DNA of 64,000 bases from JAKVJE01 sp047722305. GTDB taxonomy: Bacteria > Actinomycetota > Actinomycetes > Actinomycetales > Microbacteriaceae. Location of the stretch: the NCBI GenBank assembly GCA_047722305.1, contig JBDNYM010000004.1:1-64000 (forward strand). The letters run 5' to 3'. The notes below the pieces were generated by a model. The model had not been told where the DNA came from, did no database searches, and saw only the letters and a list, made by a program, of their open reading frames with translations. Within the stretch, counting starts at the first letter, position 1. Every line of letters starts with the position of its first letter. Below, in pieces: positions 38,474 through 48,606 of the stretch. Position numbers and translations under genes: made by a program.

Positions 38474-40765
38474 TCAGGCGGCGAAGCGGTCGCGCAGCGG
38501 GGCGAGGTTCACGCGCCGCAGCTCCGCCAGCGGCAGGGTGAACAGCCCGGAGAACTCCAGGTCGGCCCCGCCGGTGGGGCCGAGACGCAGCACGGGGACG
38601 CCGTGCTCGGCGGCCAGGGCCTCCACCTGCTCCGGGTCGTCGGTGGACACGAGCGCCCGCGCCGCCGACTCCGAGAACAGGGCCGCGGTGAGGTCGACGC
38701 CGTCGCGGGCGAGCAGGCCGGCGAGGTCCAGCTGGGCCCCGACGCCCCAGCGCAGGCAGGCCTCGGAGACGCTGGCCGCGAGCCCGCCCTCGGACAGGTC
38801 GTGGGCGGCGCCGAACAGGTGTTGGGCGGCGCCGGCGGTCAGCACCGCGGCGAGGTTGCGCTCGGCGGGCAGGTCGACCTGCGGGGGGCGGCCGCCGAGG
38901 TGGTCGTGCAGCTGCGCCCAGGCGGAGCCGTCCAGCTCGTCGCGGGTGGTGCCGAGCAGCAGGACGGTCTGCCCGCTCCGCGTCCATCCCGAGGGGACGC
39001 GGGCGGAGACGTCGCGCAGGACGCCCATGACCCCGATGACGGGGGTCGGGAAGATCGGCGTGGTGCCGGTCTGGTTGTAGAAGCTCACGTTGCCGCCCGT
39101 GACGGGCACGGCCAGTTCGCGGCAGGCGGCGGCGAGTCCGGCGGTGGCCTGGTCGAACTGCCACAGCACCTCCGGGTTCTCGGGGCTGCCGAAGTTCAGG
39201 CAGTCGGTGATCGCGGTGGGGGTGGCGCCGGTGCAGGCGACGTTGCGGTAGGCCTCGGCCAGCGCCAGCCGGGCGCCGGCGGCGGGGTCGAGCTGGGTGT
39301 AGCGTCCGTTGCCGTCGGTGGCCATGGCGAAGCCGAGCCCGGTTTCCTCGTCGACGCGCACCACGCCGGCGTCGTCGGGGAACGTGAGGGCGGTGTTGCC
39401 GAGCACGTAGTAGTCGTACTGGTCGGTGATGAAGCTGGTGTCGGCCTGGTTGGGGCTGCCGAGCAGCTGCAGGAACGTCTCCTGCAGGGCGGTGGCCGAA
39501 TTGTCGCGGGCGATGGAGGCGGTGGTGTCGGCCTGCAGGTCGTCCAGCCAGGTCGGGCGCGCGGTGGGGCGGTGGTAGACGGGCCCGTCCACGGCCACCG
39601 TGTGGGGCGGCACGTTGACGATCTCCTCGCCCTGCCAGCGGATGACCAGCCGACCGGTGTCGGTGACCTCGCCGATGACGGCGGTCTCGACATCCCACTT
39701 GCGGGTGACGGCCAGGAAATCATCGAGCTGGTCGGGGGCGACGACGGCCATCATGCGCTCCTGCGACTCGCTCATGAGGATCTCTTCGGCGGTGAGCGTG
39801 GGGTCGCGCAGCAGCACCTGGTCGAGGTCGACGAACATGCCGCCGTCGCCGTTGCTGGCCAGCTCGCTGGTGGCGCACGAGATGCCGGCGGCGCCGAGGT
39901 CCTGGATGCCCTCGACCAGGCCCTTGGCGAACAGCTCCAGGCAGGCCTCGATGACGACCTTCTCGGCGAAGGGGTCGCCGACCTGCACACTGGGGCGCTT
40001 GGTGGGGCCATGAGCGGTGAACGTGTCGGACGCCAGCACGGAGGCGCCGCCGATGCCGTCGCCGCCGGTGCGGGCCCCGAACAGCACCACCTTGTTGCCG
40101 GCGCCGCGGGCGTTGGCCAGGTGGATGTCCTCGTGGCGCAGCACGCCGATCGAGAAGGCGTTCACCAGCGGGTTGCCCTGGTAGGAGGCGTCGAAGACGG
40201 TCTCGCCGCCGATGTTGGGCAGGCCGAGGCAGTTGCCGTAGAAGCTGATGCCGCGCACCACGCCGTCCACCACCCGGCGGGTGTCGGGATGGTCGATGTC
40301 GCCGAAGCGCAGCTGGTCCATCACGGCGACGGGACGCGCGCCCATGGCGATGATGTCGCGCACGATGCCGCCGATGCCGGTGGCCGCCCCCTGGAAGGGC
40401 TCGACGTAGGAGGGGTGGTTGTGGCTCTCGATCTTGAACGTGACCGCCCAGCCGTCGCCGATGTCGACCACGCCGGCGTTCTCTCCCATCCCCACCATGA
40501 GGTGCTCGCGCATCTCGGGGGTGGTGTCGCCGAAGCGCTTGAGATACGGCTTCGACGACTTGTACGAGCAGTGCTCGCTCCACATCACCGAGTACATGGC
40601 CAGCTCGCCGGAGGTGGGGCGGCGGCCGAGGATCTGCTTGATGCGCGCGTACTCGTCGTCCTTCAGCCCGAGCGCCGCGTACGGCTGCTCGACGTCGGGG
40701 GTGGCAGCGGCGTGGGCGACGGTGTCGGGCTGCGCCTGGGCCTGGCTCGGCGTCTGCTCGGTCAT
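38474..40765 (-). CDS. purL: FGAM synthase, large subunit
   Basis: Formylglycinamide ribonucleotide amidotransferase catalytic subunit, 763 residues, the short PurL form that needs PurQ and PurS. Signatures are [20 protein letters not shown] (about 57-76), [20 protein letters not shown] (about 110-129), [28 protein letters not shown] and the final domain with [13 protein letters not shown]. The ATG at 40765 overlaps the purQ stop by four bases. The open frame to 41524 is a shadow of purQ. Confidence 0.97.
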   Translation of the reverse strand: MTEQTPSQAQAQPDTVAHAAATPDVEQPYAALGLKDDEYARIKQILGRRPTSGELAMYSVMWSEHCSYKSSKPYLKRFGDTTPEMREHLMVGMGENAGVVDIGDGWAVTFKIESHNHPSYVEPFQGAATGIGGIVRDIIAMGARPVAVMDQLRFGDIDHPDTRRVVDGVVRGISFYGNCLGLPNIGGETVFDASYQGNPLVNAFSIGVLRHEDIHLANARGAGNKVVLFGARTGGDGIGGASVLASDTFTAHGPTKRPSVQVGDPFAEKVVIEACLELFAKGLVEGIQDLGAAGISCATSELASNGDGGMFVDLDQVLLRDPTLTAEEILMSESQERMMAVVAPDQLDDFLAVTRKWDVETAVIGEVTDTGRLVIRWQGEEIVNVPPHTVAVDGPVYHRPTARPTWLDDLQADTTASIARDNSATALQETFLQLLGSPNQADTSFITDQYDYYVLGNTALTFPDDAGVVRVDEETGLGFAMATDGNGRYTQLDPAAGARLALAEAYRNVACTGATPTAITDCLNFGSPENPEVLWQFDQATAGLAAACRELAVPVTGGNVSFYNQTGTTPIFPTPVIGVMGVLRDVSARVPSGWTRSGQTVLLLGTTRDELDGSAWAQLHDHLGGRPPQVDLPAERNLAAVLTAGAAQHLFGAAHDLSEGGLAASVSEACLRWGVGAQLDLAGLLARDGVDLTAALFSESAARALVSTDDPEQVEALAAEHGVPVLRLGPTGGADLEFSGLFTLPLAELRRVNLAPLRDRFAA

Positions 40766-41475
40766 GCGCTGACCTCCTCGGGGGCGGAGAGATGGGCGAG
40801 CACGGACGCGAACACCGTCAGCCCGTCGGTGCCGGTGCGGAGCCCGGCCGGGGTGTCGGGCCCGAAGCCCGGGATGGCGGCGTGCTCGGGGTGGGGCATC
40901 ATGCCCACCACATTGCCGGCCGCGTTCGCGACGCCGGCGATATCGCGCAGCGAGCCGTTCGGGTTGCGGCCGAGGTATCGGACCACCACCCTTCCTTCGG
41001 CCTCGAGCTCGTCGAGGGTGCGCTCGTCGGCGACGTAGCGGCCGTCGGCGTGCTTGACCGGGATGATGATCTCCGCCCCCGGCTCGAACCGGTTGGTCCA
41101 GGCGGTGGCGGTGTCCTCGACGCGGAGGGTCTGGTCGGAGCGGCCGAACAGCAGGTGCTCGTTGCGCACCAGGGCACCGGGCAGCAGGTGGGTCTCGGTG
41201 AGCATCTGGAAGCCGTTGCAGATGCCGAGCACGGGCATGCCGGCGGCCGCGGCGTCCTTCACGGCGCCCATGATGGGGGAGAAACTGGCGATGGCGCCGG
41301 CGCGCAGGTAATCGCCGTAGCTGAATCCGCCGGGCAGGATGATCGCATCCACGTCGCCCAGTGCGGTGTCCTGATGCCAGAGCGCGACCGGCTCGGCGCC
41401 GGCGGCGGCCACGGCGCGCCGGGCGTCGCCGTCGTCGAGCGATCCGGGGAACGTGACGACGCCGATGCGGGTCAT
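40762..41475 (-). CDS. purQ: FGAM synthase, glutaminase subunit
   Basis: Supplies ammonia from glutamine to PurL. The protein has 237 residues. [16 protein letters not shown] at the start, [19 protein letters not shown], the nucleophile GICNGFQML (Cys about 87) and MMPHPEHAA with the catalytic His and Glu identify it. It overlaps both purS and purL by ATGA junctions, so the three subunits are made in a coupled way. Confidence 0.97.
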   Translation of the reverse strand: MTRIGVVTFPGSLDDGDARRAVAAAGAEPVALWHQDTALGDVDAIILPGGFSYGDYLRAGAIASFSPIMGAVKDAAAAGMPVLGICNGFQMLTETHLLPGALVRNEHLLFGRSDQTLRVEDTATAWTNRFEPGAEIIIPVKHADGRYVADERTLDELEAEGRVVVRYLGRNPNGSLRDIAGVANAAGNVVGMMPHPEHAAIPGFGPDTPAGLRTGTDGLTVFASVLAHLSAPEEVSA

Positions 41476-41744
41476 CGCGCGACCTCACCCGCCTCCTCGC
41501 CGGAGACGGCCACCGAGACGACATCCTCGATCACCGGGTTGGAGAAGACGTCGGCGGCGACCTCGCGGATGCGGTCCAGATCGGCCGCGGTGGCCTCGTG
41601 GTCGAGCGTCACCTCGAACCGCTTGCCCATGCGCACCGAGGTGAGGCCCTCGGTGCCGGTGCGCGTCAGCACCCCGAGGATGGCCTTGCCCTGGGGATCG
41701 AGGATCTCGGGTTTCGGCATGACTTCGACGATCACAGTAGACAC
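41472..41744 (-). CDS. purS: FGAM synthase, PurS subunit
   Basis: Small structural subunit of the PurSQL complex, 90 residues. The start is [20 protein letters not shown], characteristic of PurS, followed by [12 protein letters not shown] and a C-terminal helix with [15 protein letters not shown] at 41744 is chosen because it gives the family N-terminus and has GGGAG about 8 bases upstream; the frame is open to 41855. It overlaps purQ by four bases. Confidence 0.94.
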   Translation of the reverse strand: MSTVIVEVMPKPEILDPQGKAILGVLTRTGTEGLTSVRMGKRFEVTLDHEATAADLDRIREVAADVFSNPVIEDVVSVAVSGEEAGEVAR

Positions 41745-41863
41745 GGAGGCTCCCACCGCTGCGGACCAAAGAACGGGAGTCATCCTACCGCGTTGCGCGC
41801 CTGCCCCCGCTGCGGGCCGGATCGAGGCACAGATGGGGCTTCGAGGGATGTCCACGGACCGCC

Positions 41864-42736
41864 TCAGGCGGTCGCCTCGGCCCCTTCGATACGGGTTGCG
41901 AGCTCGCGGTATCGGCGCGAGGTCTCGGTGACGATGTCGGCGGGCAGCGCGGGGGGCTCACCGGTGCGGTCCCAGTGCTCGGCCAGCCAGTTGCGCACGA
42001 TCTGCTTGTCCCAGCTCTGATCGCGCTCGCCGGCCTCCCACTGCGCGCCGTCCCAGTAGCGGGACGAGTCGGGGGTGAGCACCTCGTCGGCGAGCACCAG
42101 GCGGCCCAGGTCGTCGCCGAACTCGAACTTGGTGTCGGCGACGATCAGCCCGCGCGACTCGGCGACTGCGGCCCCCTGCCGGTAGATGGACAGCGAGGTG
42201 TCCCGCAGGGCCTCGGCGGTCTCCGGCCCGACGATCTCGGCGGTGCGTTCGAAGGTGATGTTCTCGTCGTGCTTGCCCTGGGGGGCCTTCCAGGCGGGGG
42301 TGAAGATCGGCTCGGGCAGTTTGTCGCCGAAGGCCAGCCCGGCCGGCAGGGCCACGCCGCACACGGCGCCCGACTGCTGGTACTCGCTCCAGGCCGACCC
42401 CGCCAGGTACCCGCGCACGACGCACTCGATGGGGTGCATCTGCAGGCGGCGGCAGATGACGGCGCGGCCGGCGACCGCGTCGGGGACGTCGGTGCTGAGC
42501 AGGTGGTTGGGCTGGTCGATGTGCCGCAGCCACCACACGGTCAGCGAGGTGAGCACCTCGCCCTTGTGGGGGATGGGGGGCTCCAGCATGTAGTCGAAGG
42601 CGCTGACCCGGTCGGAGGCCACCATGAGGATCTGGGTGGCGGCGTCGATCTGCTCCGCACTCTGCGGAATATAGATGTCGCGGACCTTGCCGGCGAACAC
42701 GTGCCGCCAGCCGGGCAATTCGAGGGGGTGGGTCAT
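41864..42736 (-). CDS. purC: SAICAR synthase
   Basis: Joins CAIR and aspartate in purine synthesis. The protein has 290 residues. FAGKVRDIYIP (about 13-23), VASDRVSAFDYMLEP, the SAICAR signature ECVVRGYLAGSAWSEYQ (about 104-120) and LIVADTKFEFG are present. It overlaps purD by four bases (ATGA) and lies 119 bp upstream of purS in the same orientation. Confidence 0.96.
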   Translation of the reverse strand: MTHPLELPGWRHVFAGKVRDIYIPQSAEQIDAATQILMVASDRVSAFDYMLEPPIPHKGEVLTSLTVWWLRHIDQPNHLLSTDVPDAVAGRAVICRRLQMHPIECVVRGYLAGSAWSEYQQSGAVCGVALPAGLAFGDKLPEPIFTPAWKAPQGKHDENITFERTAEIVGPETAEALRDTSLSIYRQGAAVAESRGLIVADTKFEFGDDLGRLVLADEVLTPDSSRYWDGAQWEAGERDQSWDKQIVRNWLAEHWDRTGEPPALPADIVTETSRRYRELATRIEGAEATA

Positions 42737-43980
42737 TTCGAAACCTTCGATCCGATGTCGGTACGGTGCTGGCTGCCTGCGAGCCGGATGCGCGACAGCG
42801 CCGCGTAGGCGGCGGCGCGGGCGAGCGGGAATGTCTCGGCGGTGGCGGACACGTCCAGTACGCGGCCTCCCGCCGCCACCAGTCTGCCATCTTCGCGCGC
42901 GGTCGCGGCATGCACGATCTGGACGCCGGGGACGGCCGCCGCCGCGTCGAGGCCGGTGATCTCGCGCCCGGTGACGGGCCCGGAGGGGTAGCCCTCGCTG
43001 GCTAGGACGACGGTGATCGCGCAGGCATCGCTGAACGCGGGGACGTCGCGCAGCTCGCCGACGGCGGTCTGGCGCAGCAGCTCGCCGAACTCGCCCTGCA
43101 GCCGGGGCAGCACCACCTGGGTCTCGGGGTCGCCGAAGCGCGCGTTGAACTCGATGACCTTGACGCCCTGCGCGGTGACGATCAGGCCGCAGTACAGCAG
43201 CCCGACGAACGGGCAGCCGCGCCGGCGCAGGTCATCGACCGTGGGCTGGGCGATGGTGCGCTGCACGGTGGCGACGAAGTCGGCCGGCAGCCATGGCAGT
43301 GGCGAGTAGGCGCCCATGCCGCCGGTGTTGGGGCCGGCATCGCCGTCGAGCAGGCGCTTGTAGTCTTGCGCCGGGCTGAGCGGGGCGACGCGGGTGCCGT
43401 CGCTCAAGAAGAACAGCGAGACCTCCTCGCCGTCGAGGTACTCCTCGAAGAGGACCCGCTGGCCGCGCTCGATCCAGGTGCGCGCGTGCGCCATGGCCGC
43501 GTCGGGGTCCTCGGTGACGAGCACGCCCTTGCCCGCCGCCAGACCGTCGGCCTTGACCACGTAGGGGGCGCCCAGCCGGTCCATGGCGTCGGCCGCCTCG
43601 GCCTCGTCGGAGACCGCCAGGGCGATGCCGGTGGGCACCCCGGCCGACTGCATCACCGTCTTGGCGAACTGCTTGGACCCCTCCAGCCGCGCCGCGGCGG
43701 CGTCGGGCCCGAACACGGCGAAGCCGGCCGCCCGCAGGGCGTCGGCGACGCCGGCGACCAGCGGGGCCTCCGGGCCGATGACGGCCAGGTCGGGATGGAA
43801 GCGCTGCGCCAGGGCGACGGCCGCGGGGCCGTCCGACTCGCGGATGGTCGCGGTGTCGACATCTTCAGCGATGCCGGCGTTGCCGTTCGCACACAGGATT
43901 TCGTGTCGGTTCTCGTCGGCCAGGAGCCGCTTGACGATCGCGTGCTCCCGTCCCCCAGAACCGATGACCAGGATTCTCAC
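42733..43980 (-). CDS. purD: Phosphoribosylamine-glycine ligase
   Basis: ATP-grasp enzyme making GAR. The protein has 415 residues. The N-terminal [15 protein letters not shown] (5-19), [41 protein letters not shown] and the signature [14 protein letters not shown] (about 281-294) are all present. It is first of the purD-purC pair, translationally coupled to purC, and divergent from the small membrane gene at 44132. Confidence 0.96.
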   Translation of the reverse strand: MRILVIGSGGREHAIVKRLLADENRHEILCANGNAGIAEDVDTATIRESDGPAAVALAQRFHPDLAVIGPEAPLVAGVADALRAAGFAVFGPDAAAARLEGSKQFAKTVMQSAGVPTGIALAVSDEAEAADAMDRLGAPYVVKADGLAAGKGVLVTEDPDAAMAHARTWIERGQRVLFEEYLDGEEVSLFFLSDGTRVAPLSPAQDYKRLLDGDAGPNTGGMGAYSPLPWLPADFVATVQRTIAQPTVDDLRRRGCPFVGLLYCGLIVTAQGVKVIEFNARFGDPETQVVLPRLQGEFGELLRQTAVGELRDVPAFSDACAITVVLASEGYPSGPVTGREITGLDAAAAVPGVQIVHAATAREDGRLVAAGGRVLDVSATAETFPLARAAAYAALSRIRLAGSQHRTDIGSKVSK

Positions 43981-44131
43981 GGTGACAGCATAAGCGACCT
44001 GATCCCGCGAATCCCCGAGGTCCCGGTCGAGGGGCCGTCCGGCGGGGGGCCACCTCCGTCTTCTCGGCGTCGGTCCTCCCCTTCCGCGCCCGTCCTGGTC
44101 TTCTCAGCGGGGCGCACTACATTTGCCGGTG

Positions 44132-44479
44132 ATGTCCGCACCCTCGTCCCCGACCCGCAGCCCCCGCCCCTGGCGGCTGCTGTGGTGGGGCGCGTGGTCC
44201 GGCGCCGGTTTCGGCGTCGCCTGGGCTGTGATCGACTTCGCCCTCTCTACCGATGCGGCCGGGGTGCGGGGCGGGGTGCTGTCCTGGTGGCTGCTCATCC
44301 CTGTGCTGGCGGCGGCGGTGCCGTGGACGCGGGCGCGGGGCCTGGGGATGCTGCGGGCCCGGCACGGCTGGGTCGTCCCGCTGGTCGCATCCCTGCTGGC
44401 GGTGGCGGTGTTCGTCGTGGTGGCGCTGACCGGGCTCGTTACCCTGGTGTCCATGGCGGTCACCGGCGGGGGGAACTGA
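44132..44479 (+). CDS. Small three-helix membrane protein
   Basis: The protein has 115 residues. Predicted helices lie at about 20-40, 52-68 and 80-105, with Arg-rich loops; no family is recognised. The ATG at 44132 is preferred over an in-frame TTG at 44123. The stop overlaps the ATG of the next gene (TGATG), so it is co-translated with the sterol-carrier-like protein. Confidence 0.65.
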   Translation: MSAPSSPTRSPRPWRLLWWGAWSGAGFGVAWAVIDFALSTDAAGVRGGVLSWWLLIPVLAAAVPWTRARGLGMLRARHGWVVPLVASLLAVAVFVVVALTGLVTLVSMAVTGGGN

Positions 44480-44844
44480 TGCCGCGGCGGATCGATGAGG
44501 CGGACGGCCTGGCCGCGCTGGCGGCCTGGGCCCGCGACCCGGCGGCGGCCCGACCGGTGGTGGCGACCGCCGTGCGCTTCACGCTGCAGGCGCTCGCCGA
44601 CGAGCACCCCGGCCACGCGGTGGAGGTGCGGGTGCCGCCGTTCGGCGCGGTGCAGTGCATCGGGGGGGTGCGGCATCGGCGGGGGACGCCGCCGGCGGTG
44701 GTGGAACTCGCCGCCGACGTGTGGCTGGCACTGGCCACTGGCCGGGCCGAGTGGGCCGCAGAGGCCGCGGCCGGGCGCATCTCGGCGTCGGGCGACCGCT
44801 CGGACCTCGGCTGGGCGCTCCCCATCCCCGGCCTGCGTCGGTGA
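44479..44844 (+). CDS. Sterol-carrier-like (SCP2 fold) protein
   Basis: The protein has 121 residues. VRFTLQALADEHPGHAVEVR and RVPPFGAVQCIGG, then PAVVELAADVWLALATGRA and ISASGDRSDL, match the small actinobacterial sterol-carrier-family proteins encoded near purF/purM. These adopt an SCP2-like fold; a ligand is not established. The start overlaps the previous gene by one base. Confidence 0.75.
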   Translation: MPRRIDEADGLAALAAWARDPAAARPVVATAVRFTLQALADEHPGHAVEVRVPPFGAVQCIGGVRHRRGTPPAVVELAADVWLALATGRAEWAAEAAAGRISASGDRSDLGWALPIPGLRR

Positions 44845-44886
44845 CGGCGCGGCGCTCGCGGCCTCAGGGAGCGGAAGCGCGGAACG

Positions 44887-45339
44887 TCAGTCGCCTTCCG
44901 CGGGCGCGGCGGCGCGCTTGACCAGCTCGCGCAGCCGGGCCTCGACCGGTTCGGTGATACGCAGCACGGCGAAGCTGGTCGGCCAGGCGTCCCCGTCGTC
45001 CAGGGCCGCATCCTCGTTGAAACCGACCGTGCCATACCGGGTGCCGAACTTCGCGGCGGGCTGGTAGAAGACGACCACCTTGTCCTGGTCGTTGGCGTAC
45101 GAGGGGAAGCCGTACCAGGTCTTGGGATGCAGCTGCGGGGCCTCCTCCGCGGCGATCACGTGCAGGCGTTCGGCGATCTGGCGGTCGGCGCCCTCCAGCG
45201 CCTCGATCGCGGCCAGGCAGGCCTCGTATTCGCGGGCGCGCTTCGTGGCCCCCTTGACGCCCCTCATCGCCTTGAGCTCGGCGGCTCGTTCCGCCATGGC
45301 CGCCCGTTCGGCGTCGCTGAATCCCGACGTGGTGCTCAT
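44887..45339 (-). CDS. DUF1801 / YdhG-like protein
   Basis: The protein has 150 residues. HPKTWYGFPSYANDQDKVVV (about 96-115), FYQPAAKFGTRYGTVGFNED and the ending ITEPVEARLRELVKRA are typical of the DUF1801 fold (frataxin-like, sometimes called iron chaperone). An N-terminal helical region holds a Glu/Arg-rich segment. Function is not established. It is convergent with the sterol-carrier-like gene and divergent from purF. Confidence 0.8.
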   Translation of the reverse strand: MSTTSGFSDAERAAMAERAAELKAMRGVKGATKRAREYEACLAAIEALEGADRQIAERLHVIAAEEAPQLHPKTWYGFPSYANDQDKVVVFYQPAAKFGTRYGTVGFNEDAALDDGDAWPTSFAVLRITEPVEARLRELVKRAAAPAEGD

Positions 45340-45514
45340 ATCCAGTCCTCCGCTCTCGTTGCGCCGGCCGCGCGCGATCGGCGGCAGGACGGGGCCGGTC
45401 GGCTCCGCGGGCGTGACGTCATGCTATCCGCGACCGGGGCGCGCGGGGGCGACGCGTGGGTTACCCTGGTGGTCTCATCGGTTGCGGTGGGATCCTTCAG
45501 ACGGGAGAGACGTC

Positions 45515-47011
45515 TTGACGCGTGGCGACGGGCGGCTGAGCGACGATCTGCTGCCGGGGGAGAAGGGCCCGCAGGACGAGTGCGGGGTCTTCGGCGTCTG
45601 GGCGCCCGGTGAAGACGTCTCGCGGCTGACCTACTTCGGGCTGTACACGCTGCAGCACCGCGGGCAGGAGTCGGCTGGCATCGCCACCTCCGACGGCTCC
45701 CAGATCATGGTCTATAAGGACATGGGCCTGGTGGCGCAGGTCTTCAACGAGGACATCCTGAACACCCTGACCGGCCGCCTCGCCATCGGGCACAACCGCT
45801 ACTCCACCACCGGCGGGTCGAAGTGGCTGAACGCCCAGCCCACCCTGGGCCGCACCGCCACCGGCACCGTGGCCCTGGGGCACAACGGCAACCTGACCAA
45901 CACGCGCGAGCTGCTGCAGCTGGTCCGCGACCGCTATCCGCACCTGCCCTCCGGTGAGCTCGGCCGGGGCAACACCACCGATACCGCCGTCCTGACGGCC
46001 CTGCTGACCGGCTCGGCCGACCAGACGCTCGAAGAGACGGCGCTGGAGGTGCTGCCGCAGGTGCGCGGGGCGTTCTGCCTGGTGTTCATGGATGAGCACA
46101 CGCTGTATGCGGCCCGGGACCCGCAGGGGGTCCGTCCCCTGGTGCTGGGCAAGCTCGCCGACGGCTGGGTAGTGGCGTCCGAGACCGCCGCGCTCGATAT
46201 CGTCGGCGCCGAGTTCGTGCGCGAGATCGATCCGGGCGAGCTGGTCACCATCGACGAGCACGGGGTGCGCTCGCACCGCTTCGCGAAGGTGCGCCGCGCC
46301 GGCTGCATCTTCGAGTACGTCTACCTGGCGCGGCCCGACAGCGTCATCCACCGCCGCTCGGTGCACTCGTCCCGGCTGGCGATGGGGCGGGCGCTGGCCC
46401 GCGAGCATCCCGTCGATGCCGACATGGTGATGGCCACCCCCGAGTCGGGCACCCCGGCCGCGATCGGCTACGCGCAGGAGTCGAAGATCCCCTTCGGGCA
46501 GGGGCTCATGAAGAACTCGTACGTGGGCCGCACTTTCATCCAGCCCACCCAGGCGCTGCGCCAGCGCGGCATCCGCCTCAAGCTCAACCCGCTGCATGAC
46601 CAGATCGACGGCAAGCGCCTGATCGTGGTCGACGACTCCATCGTGCGGGGCAACACCCAGCGCGCCCTGGTCGAGATGCTGCGCGAGGCCGGCGCCGCCG
46701 AGGTGCACGTGCGCATCTCGTGCCCGCCCATCGTGTGGCCGTGCTTCTACGGCATCGACTTCGCCACCCGCGACGAGCTCATCGCCGCCACCCGCGACGT
46801 GGACGAGGTGCGGCACTCGATCGGGGCCGACACCCTGGGCTACCTGAGCATGGATGCGCTGGTCGCCGCCACCGAGCAGCCGGAGGACGAGCTGTGCCGG
46901 GCCTGCTTCACGGGCGAGTACCCGATCCCGCTGTCGCCGGAGCAGAACCTCGGCAAGAACCTGCTGGAGGGCGAGCCGCGGCTGACCCGGGGACGGGCGG
47001 GCGCCCGGTGA
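45515..47011 (+). CDS. purF: Amidophosphoribosyltransferase
   Basis: Commits PRPP to purine synthesis. The protein has 498 residues with a propeptide of 22 residues before the nucleophile Cys23 (GPQDECGVFGVWAP). IGHNRYSTTG and LGHNGNLTNT belong to the glutaminase domain. VVDDSIVRGNTQRALVEML is the PRPP loop (about 372-390). The Cys in RAGCIFEY, WPCFYGID and ELCRACF indicate the 4Fe-4S form. The start is TTG at 45515, with GGGAGAGA upstream. The frame to 45080 is an antisense shadow of the DUF1801 gene. Confidence 0.96.
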   Translation: MTRGDGRLSDDLLPGEKGPQDECGVFGVWAPGEDVSRLTYFGLYTLQHRGQESAGIATSDGSQIMVYKDMGLVAQVFNEDILNTLTGRLAIGHNRYSTTGGSKWLNAQPTLGRTATGTVALGHNGNLTNTRELLQLVRDRYPHLPSGELGRGNTTDTAVLTALLTGSADQTLEETALEVLPQVRGAFCLVFMDEHTLYAARDPQGVRPLVLGKLADGWVVASETAALDIVGAEFVREIDPGELVTIDEHGVRSHRFAKVRRAGCIFEYVYLARPDSVIHRRSVHSSRLAMGRALAREHPVDADMVMATPESGTPAAIGYAQESKIPFGQGLMKNSYVGRTFIQPTQALRQRGIRLKLNPLHDQIDGKRLIVVDDSIVRGNTQRALVEMLREAGAAEVHVRISCPPIVWPCFYGIDFATRDELIAATRDVDEVRHSIGADTLGYLSMDALVAATEQPEDELCRACFTGEYPIPLSPEQNLGKNLLEGEPRLTRGRAGAR

Positions 47012-47063
47012 GGGCGGCCTCGATGCCGATGCGATGGGGCGAAGGCCCGGAAAGAGCGAGCAG

Positions 47064-48170
47064 ATGAGCCTCTACGCACAGGCCGGAGTGGACACGGCGG
47101 CGGGCGATCGCGCCGTCGAGCTGATGAAGGCCGATGTCACCGCCACGCACGGACCGCAGGTGATCGGCGGCCTGGGCGGCTTCGCCGGCATGTTCGACGT
47201 CTCCGCGCTCAAAGCGTTCGACCGGCCGGTGCTGGCGACGTCGACCGACGGGGTCGGCACGAAGATCGCCATCGCCCAGGCGCTGGGCCTCCATGACACC
47301 ATCGGCCAGGACCTGGTGGGCATGGTCGTCGATGACATCGTGGTGGTGGGCGCGCGGCCGCTGTTCATGACCGACTACATCGCCTGCGGGTCGGTGGTGC
47401 CCGAGCGTACGGCCGCGATCGTCGCCTCGATCGCGCGGGCCTGCGCCGAGACCGGCACGGCGCTGGTCGGCGGCGAGGTGGCCGAGCATCCCGACCTGCT
47501 CGGCCCCGACGACTACGACTTGGCCGGCGCAGCGGTCGGCGCCGTCGACTACGACCGGCGCCTCGACCCGGCCCGGATCGCGGACGGCGACGTGCTGGTC
47601 GCCCTGCCCTCCAGCGGCCTGCACTCGAACGGCTACTCACTGGTGCGCCATATCGTGGCCGAGGCCGGGGTCGAGTACACCGACGCCGTCGAGGGGCTCG
47701 ATCGGCCGCTCGGTCTGGAGCTGCTCGAACCGACCCGCCTGTATGCGGGGCCGGTCATGCGGGTGCTCGACGGCCCGACGGGCGATGCCGTGCACATGCT
47801 CTCCCACGTCACCGGCGGCGGCATCGCCGCCAACCTGTCGCGGGTGCTGCCCGCCGGCGCGTGGGCGGAGGTGGACCGTTCCGCCTGGCAGCCGCAGCCG
47901 GTGTTCCGAGTGCTCGCTCGCCTGGGGGGCTTCGACCTGGGCCAGGTGGAGGACACCTGGAACCTGGGCATCGGGATGGTGGCGGTCGTCGCCGCCGGTC
48001 GGCAGGATGCGGTGCTGGAGGCGTTCGACGCCGCGGGCGTCGACGGGTTCGTCGTGGGGTCGGTGAGCTTCGCCGACCGCGACCTCGACGGCTTCACCCG
48101 CGGGGCCAAGGGCGTCAGCGCCGGGGCCGTGCAGCTGGTCGGTGAGTACGCGGAGCGTCCCCGGGGCTGA
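47064..48170 (+). CDS. purM: AIR synthase
   Basis: Phosphoribosylformylglycinamidine cyclo-ligase, 368 residues. STDGVGTKIAIAQALG (about 62-77), MVVDDIVVVGARPLFMTDYI (about 89-108), SSGLHSNGYSLVRH and MLSHVTGGGIAANL are the diagnostic motifs. The ATG at 47064 gives the usual MSLYAQAGVDTAAGDRAVEL start; an in-frame start at 47034 lacks a ribosome site. It follows purF by 52 bp in the same direction, so the two are probably one unit. Confidence 0.96.
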   Translation: MSLYAQAGVDTAAGDRAVELMKADVTATHGPQVIGGLGGFAGMFDVSALKAFDRPVLATSTDGVGTKIAIAQALGLHDTIGQDLVGMVVDDIVVVGARPLFMTDYIACGSVVPERTAAIVASIARACAETGTALVGGEVAEHPDLLGPDDYDLAGAAVGAVDYDRRLDPARIADGDVLVALPSSGLHSNGYSLVRHIVAEAGVEYTDAVEGLDRPLGLELLEPTRLYAGPVMRVLDGPTGDAVHMLSHVTGGGIAANLSRVLPAGAWAEVDRSAWQPQPVFRVLARLGGFDLGQVEDTWNLGIGMVAVVAAGRQDAVLEAFDAAGVDGFVVGSVSFADRDLDGFTRGAKGVSAGAVQLVGEYAERPRG

Positions 48171-48265
48171 GCAGTCGGTCCCCTGGACGGCGCTCGGCGG
48201 GTACTGGCCTCTGAGTAGAACCCTCCGATGAGACTCGGCGGAGTGCTGCTGCCGTGGTGCGAAGA

Positions 48266-48478
48266 CTATTTGTCGGCGGGGTGTTCGGGGTCGGACGGGG
48301 TGCCGTCGGCGTCCTCGTCCTCCGGACCCTGGTACTCGGGCCACTTATCGAGGTCATCCTCAAGCCGCGCATTGCCGGTCAGCTCGCGCTCCAGCGCGGC
48401 GTAGTCGGTCTTCGGAACCCGGTACTTGAGCTCGCGGGCCACCCGCGTGTGCTTCGCCTTCTGTCGGCCGCGTCCCAT
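48266..48478 (-). CDS. DUF3073 protein
   Basis: The protein has 70 residues. The basic start MGRGRQKAKHTRVARELKY and then VPKTDYAALERELTG are the hallmark of DUF3073, a small family found in actinobacteria and often located after purM. The C-terminus is acidic (Asp/Glu/Pro). It may bind nucleic acid, but the role is unknown. The open frame to 48553 lacks the conserved start, so 48478 is chosen. Confidence 0.88.
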   Translation of the reverse strand: MGRGRQKAKHTRVARELKYRVPKTDYAALERELTGNARLEDDLDKWPEYQGPEDEDADGTPSDPEHPADK

Positions 48479-48606
48479 GTCCGTGACCTCCTCCGGTCGG
48501 ACCCGCACGATGGAGACCGGGTCTTCTTCTGATTCCGGGGGGGAGTTTAGCACGGCGGCCTGATCGGGGGCAGGGGCGGCCGCCCGTCCCTGGGTACGCT
48601 GGGGTC

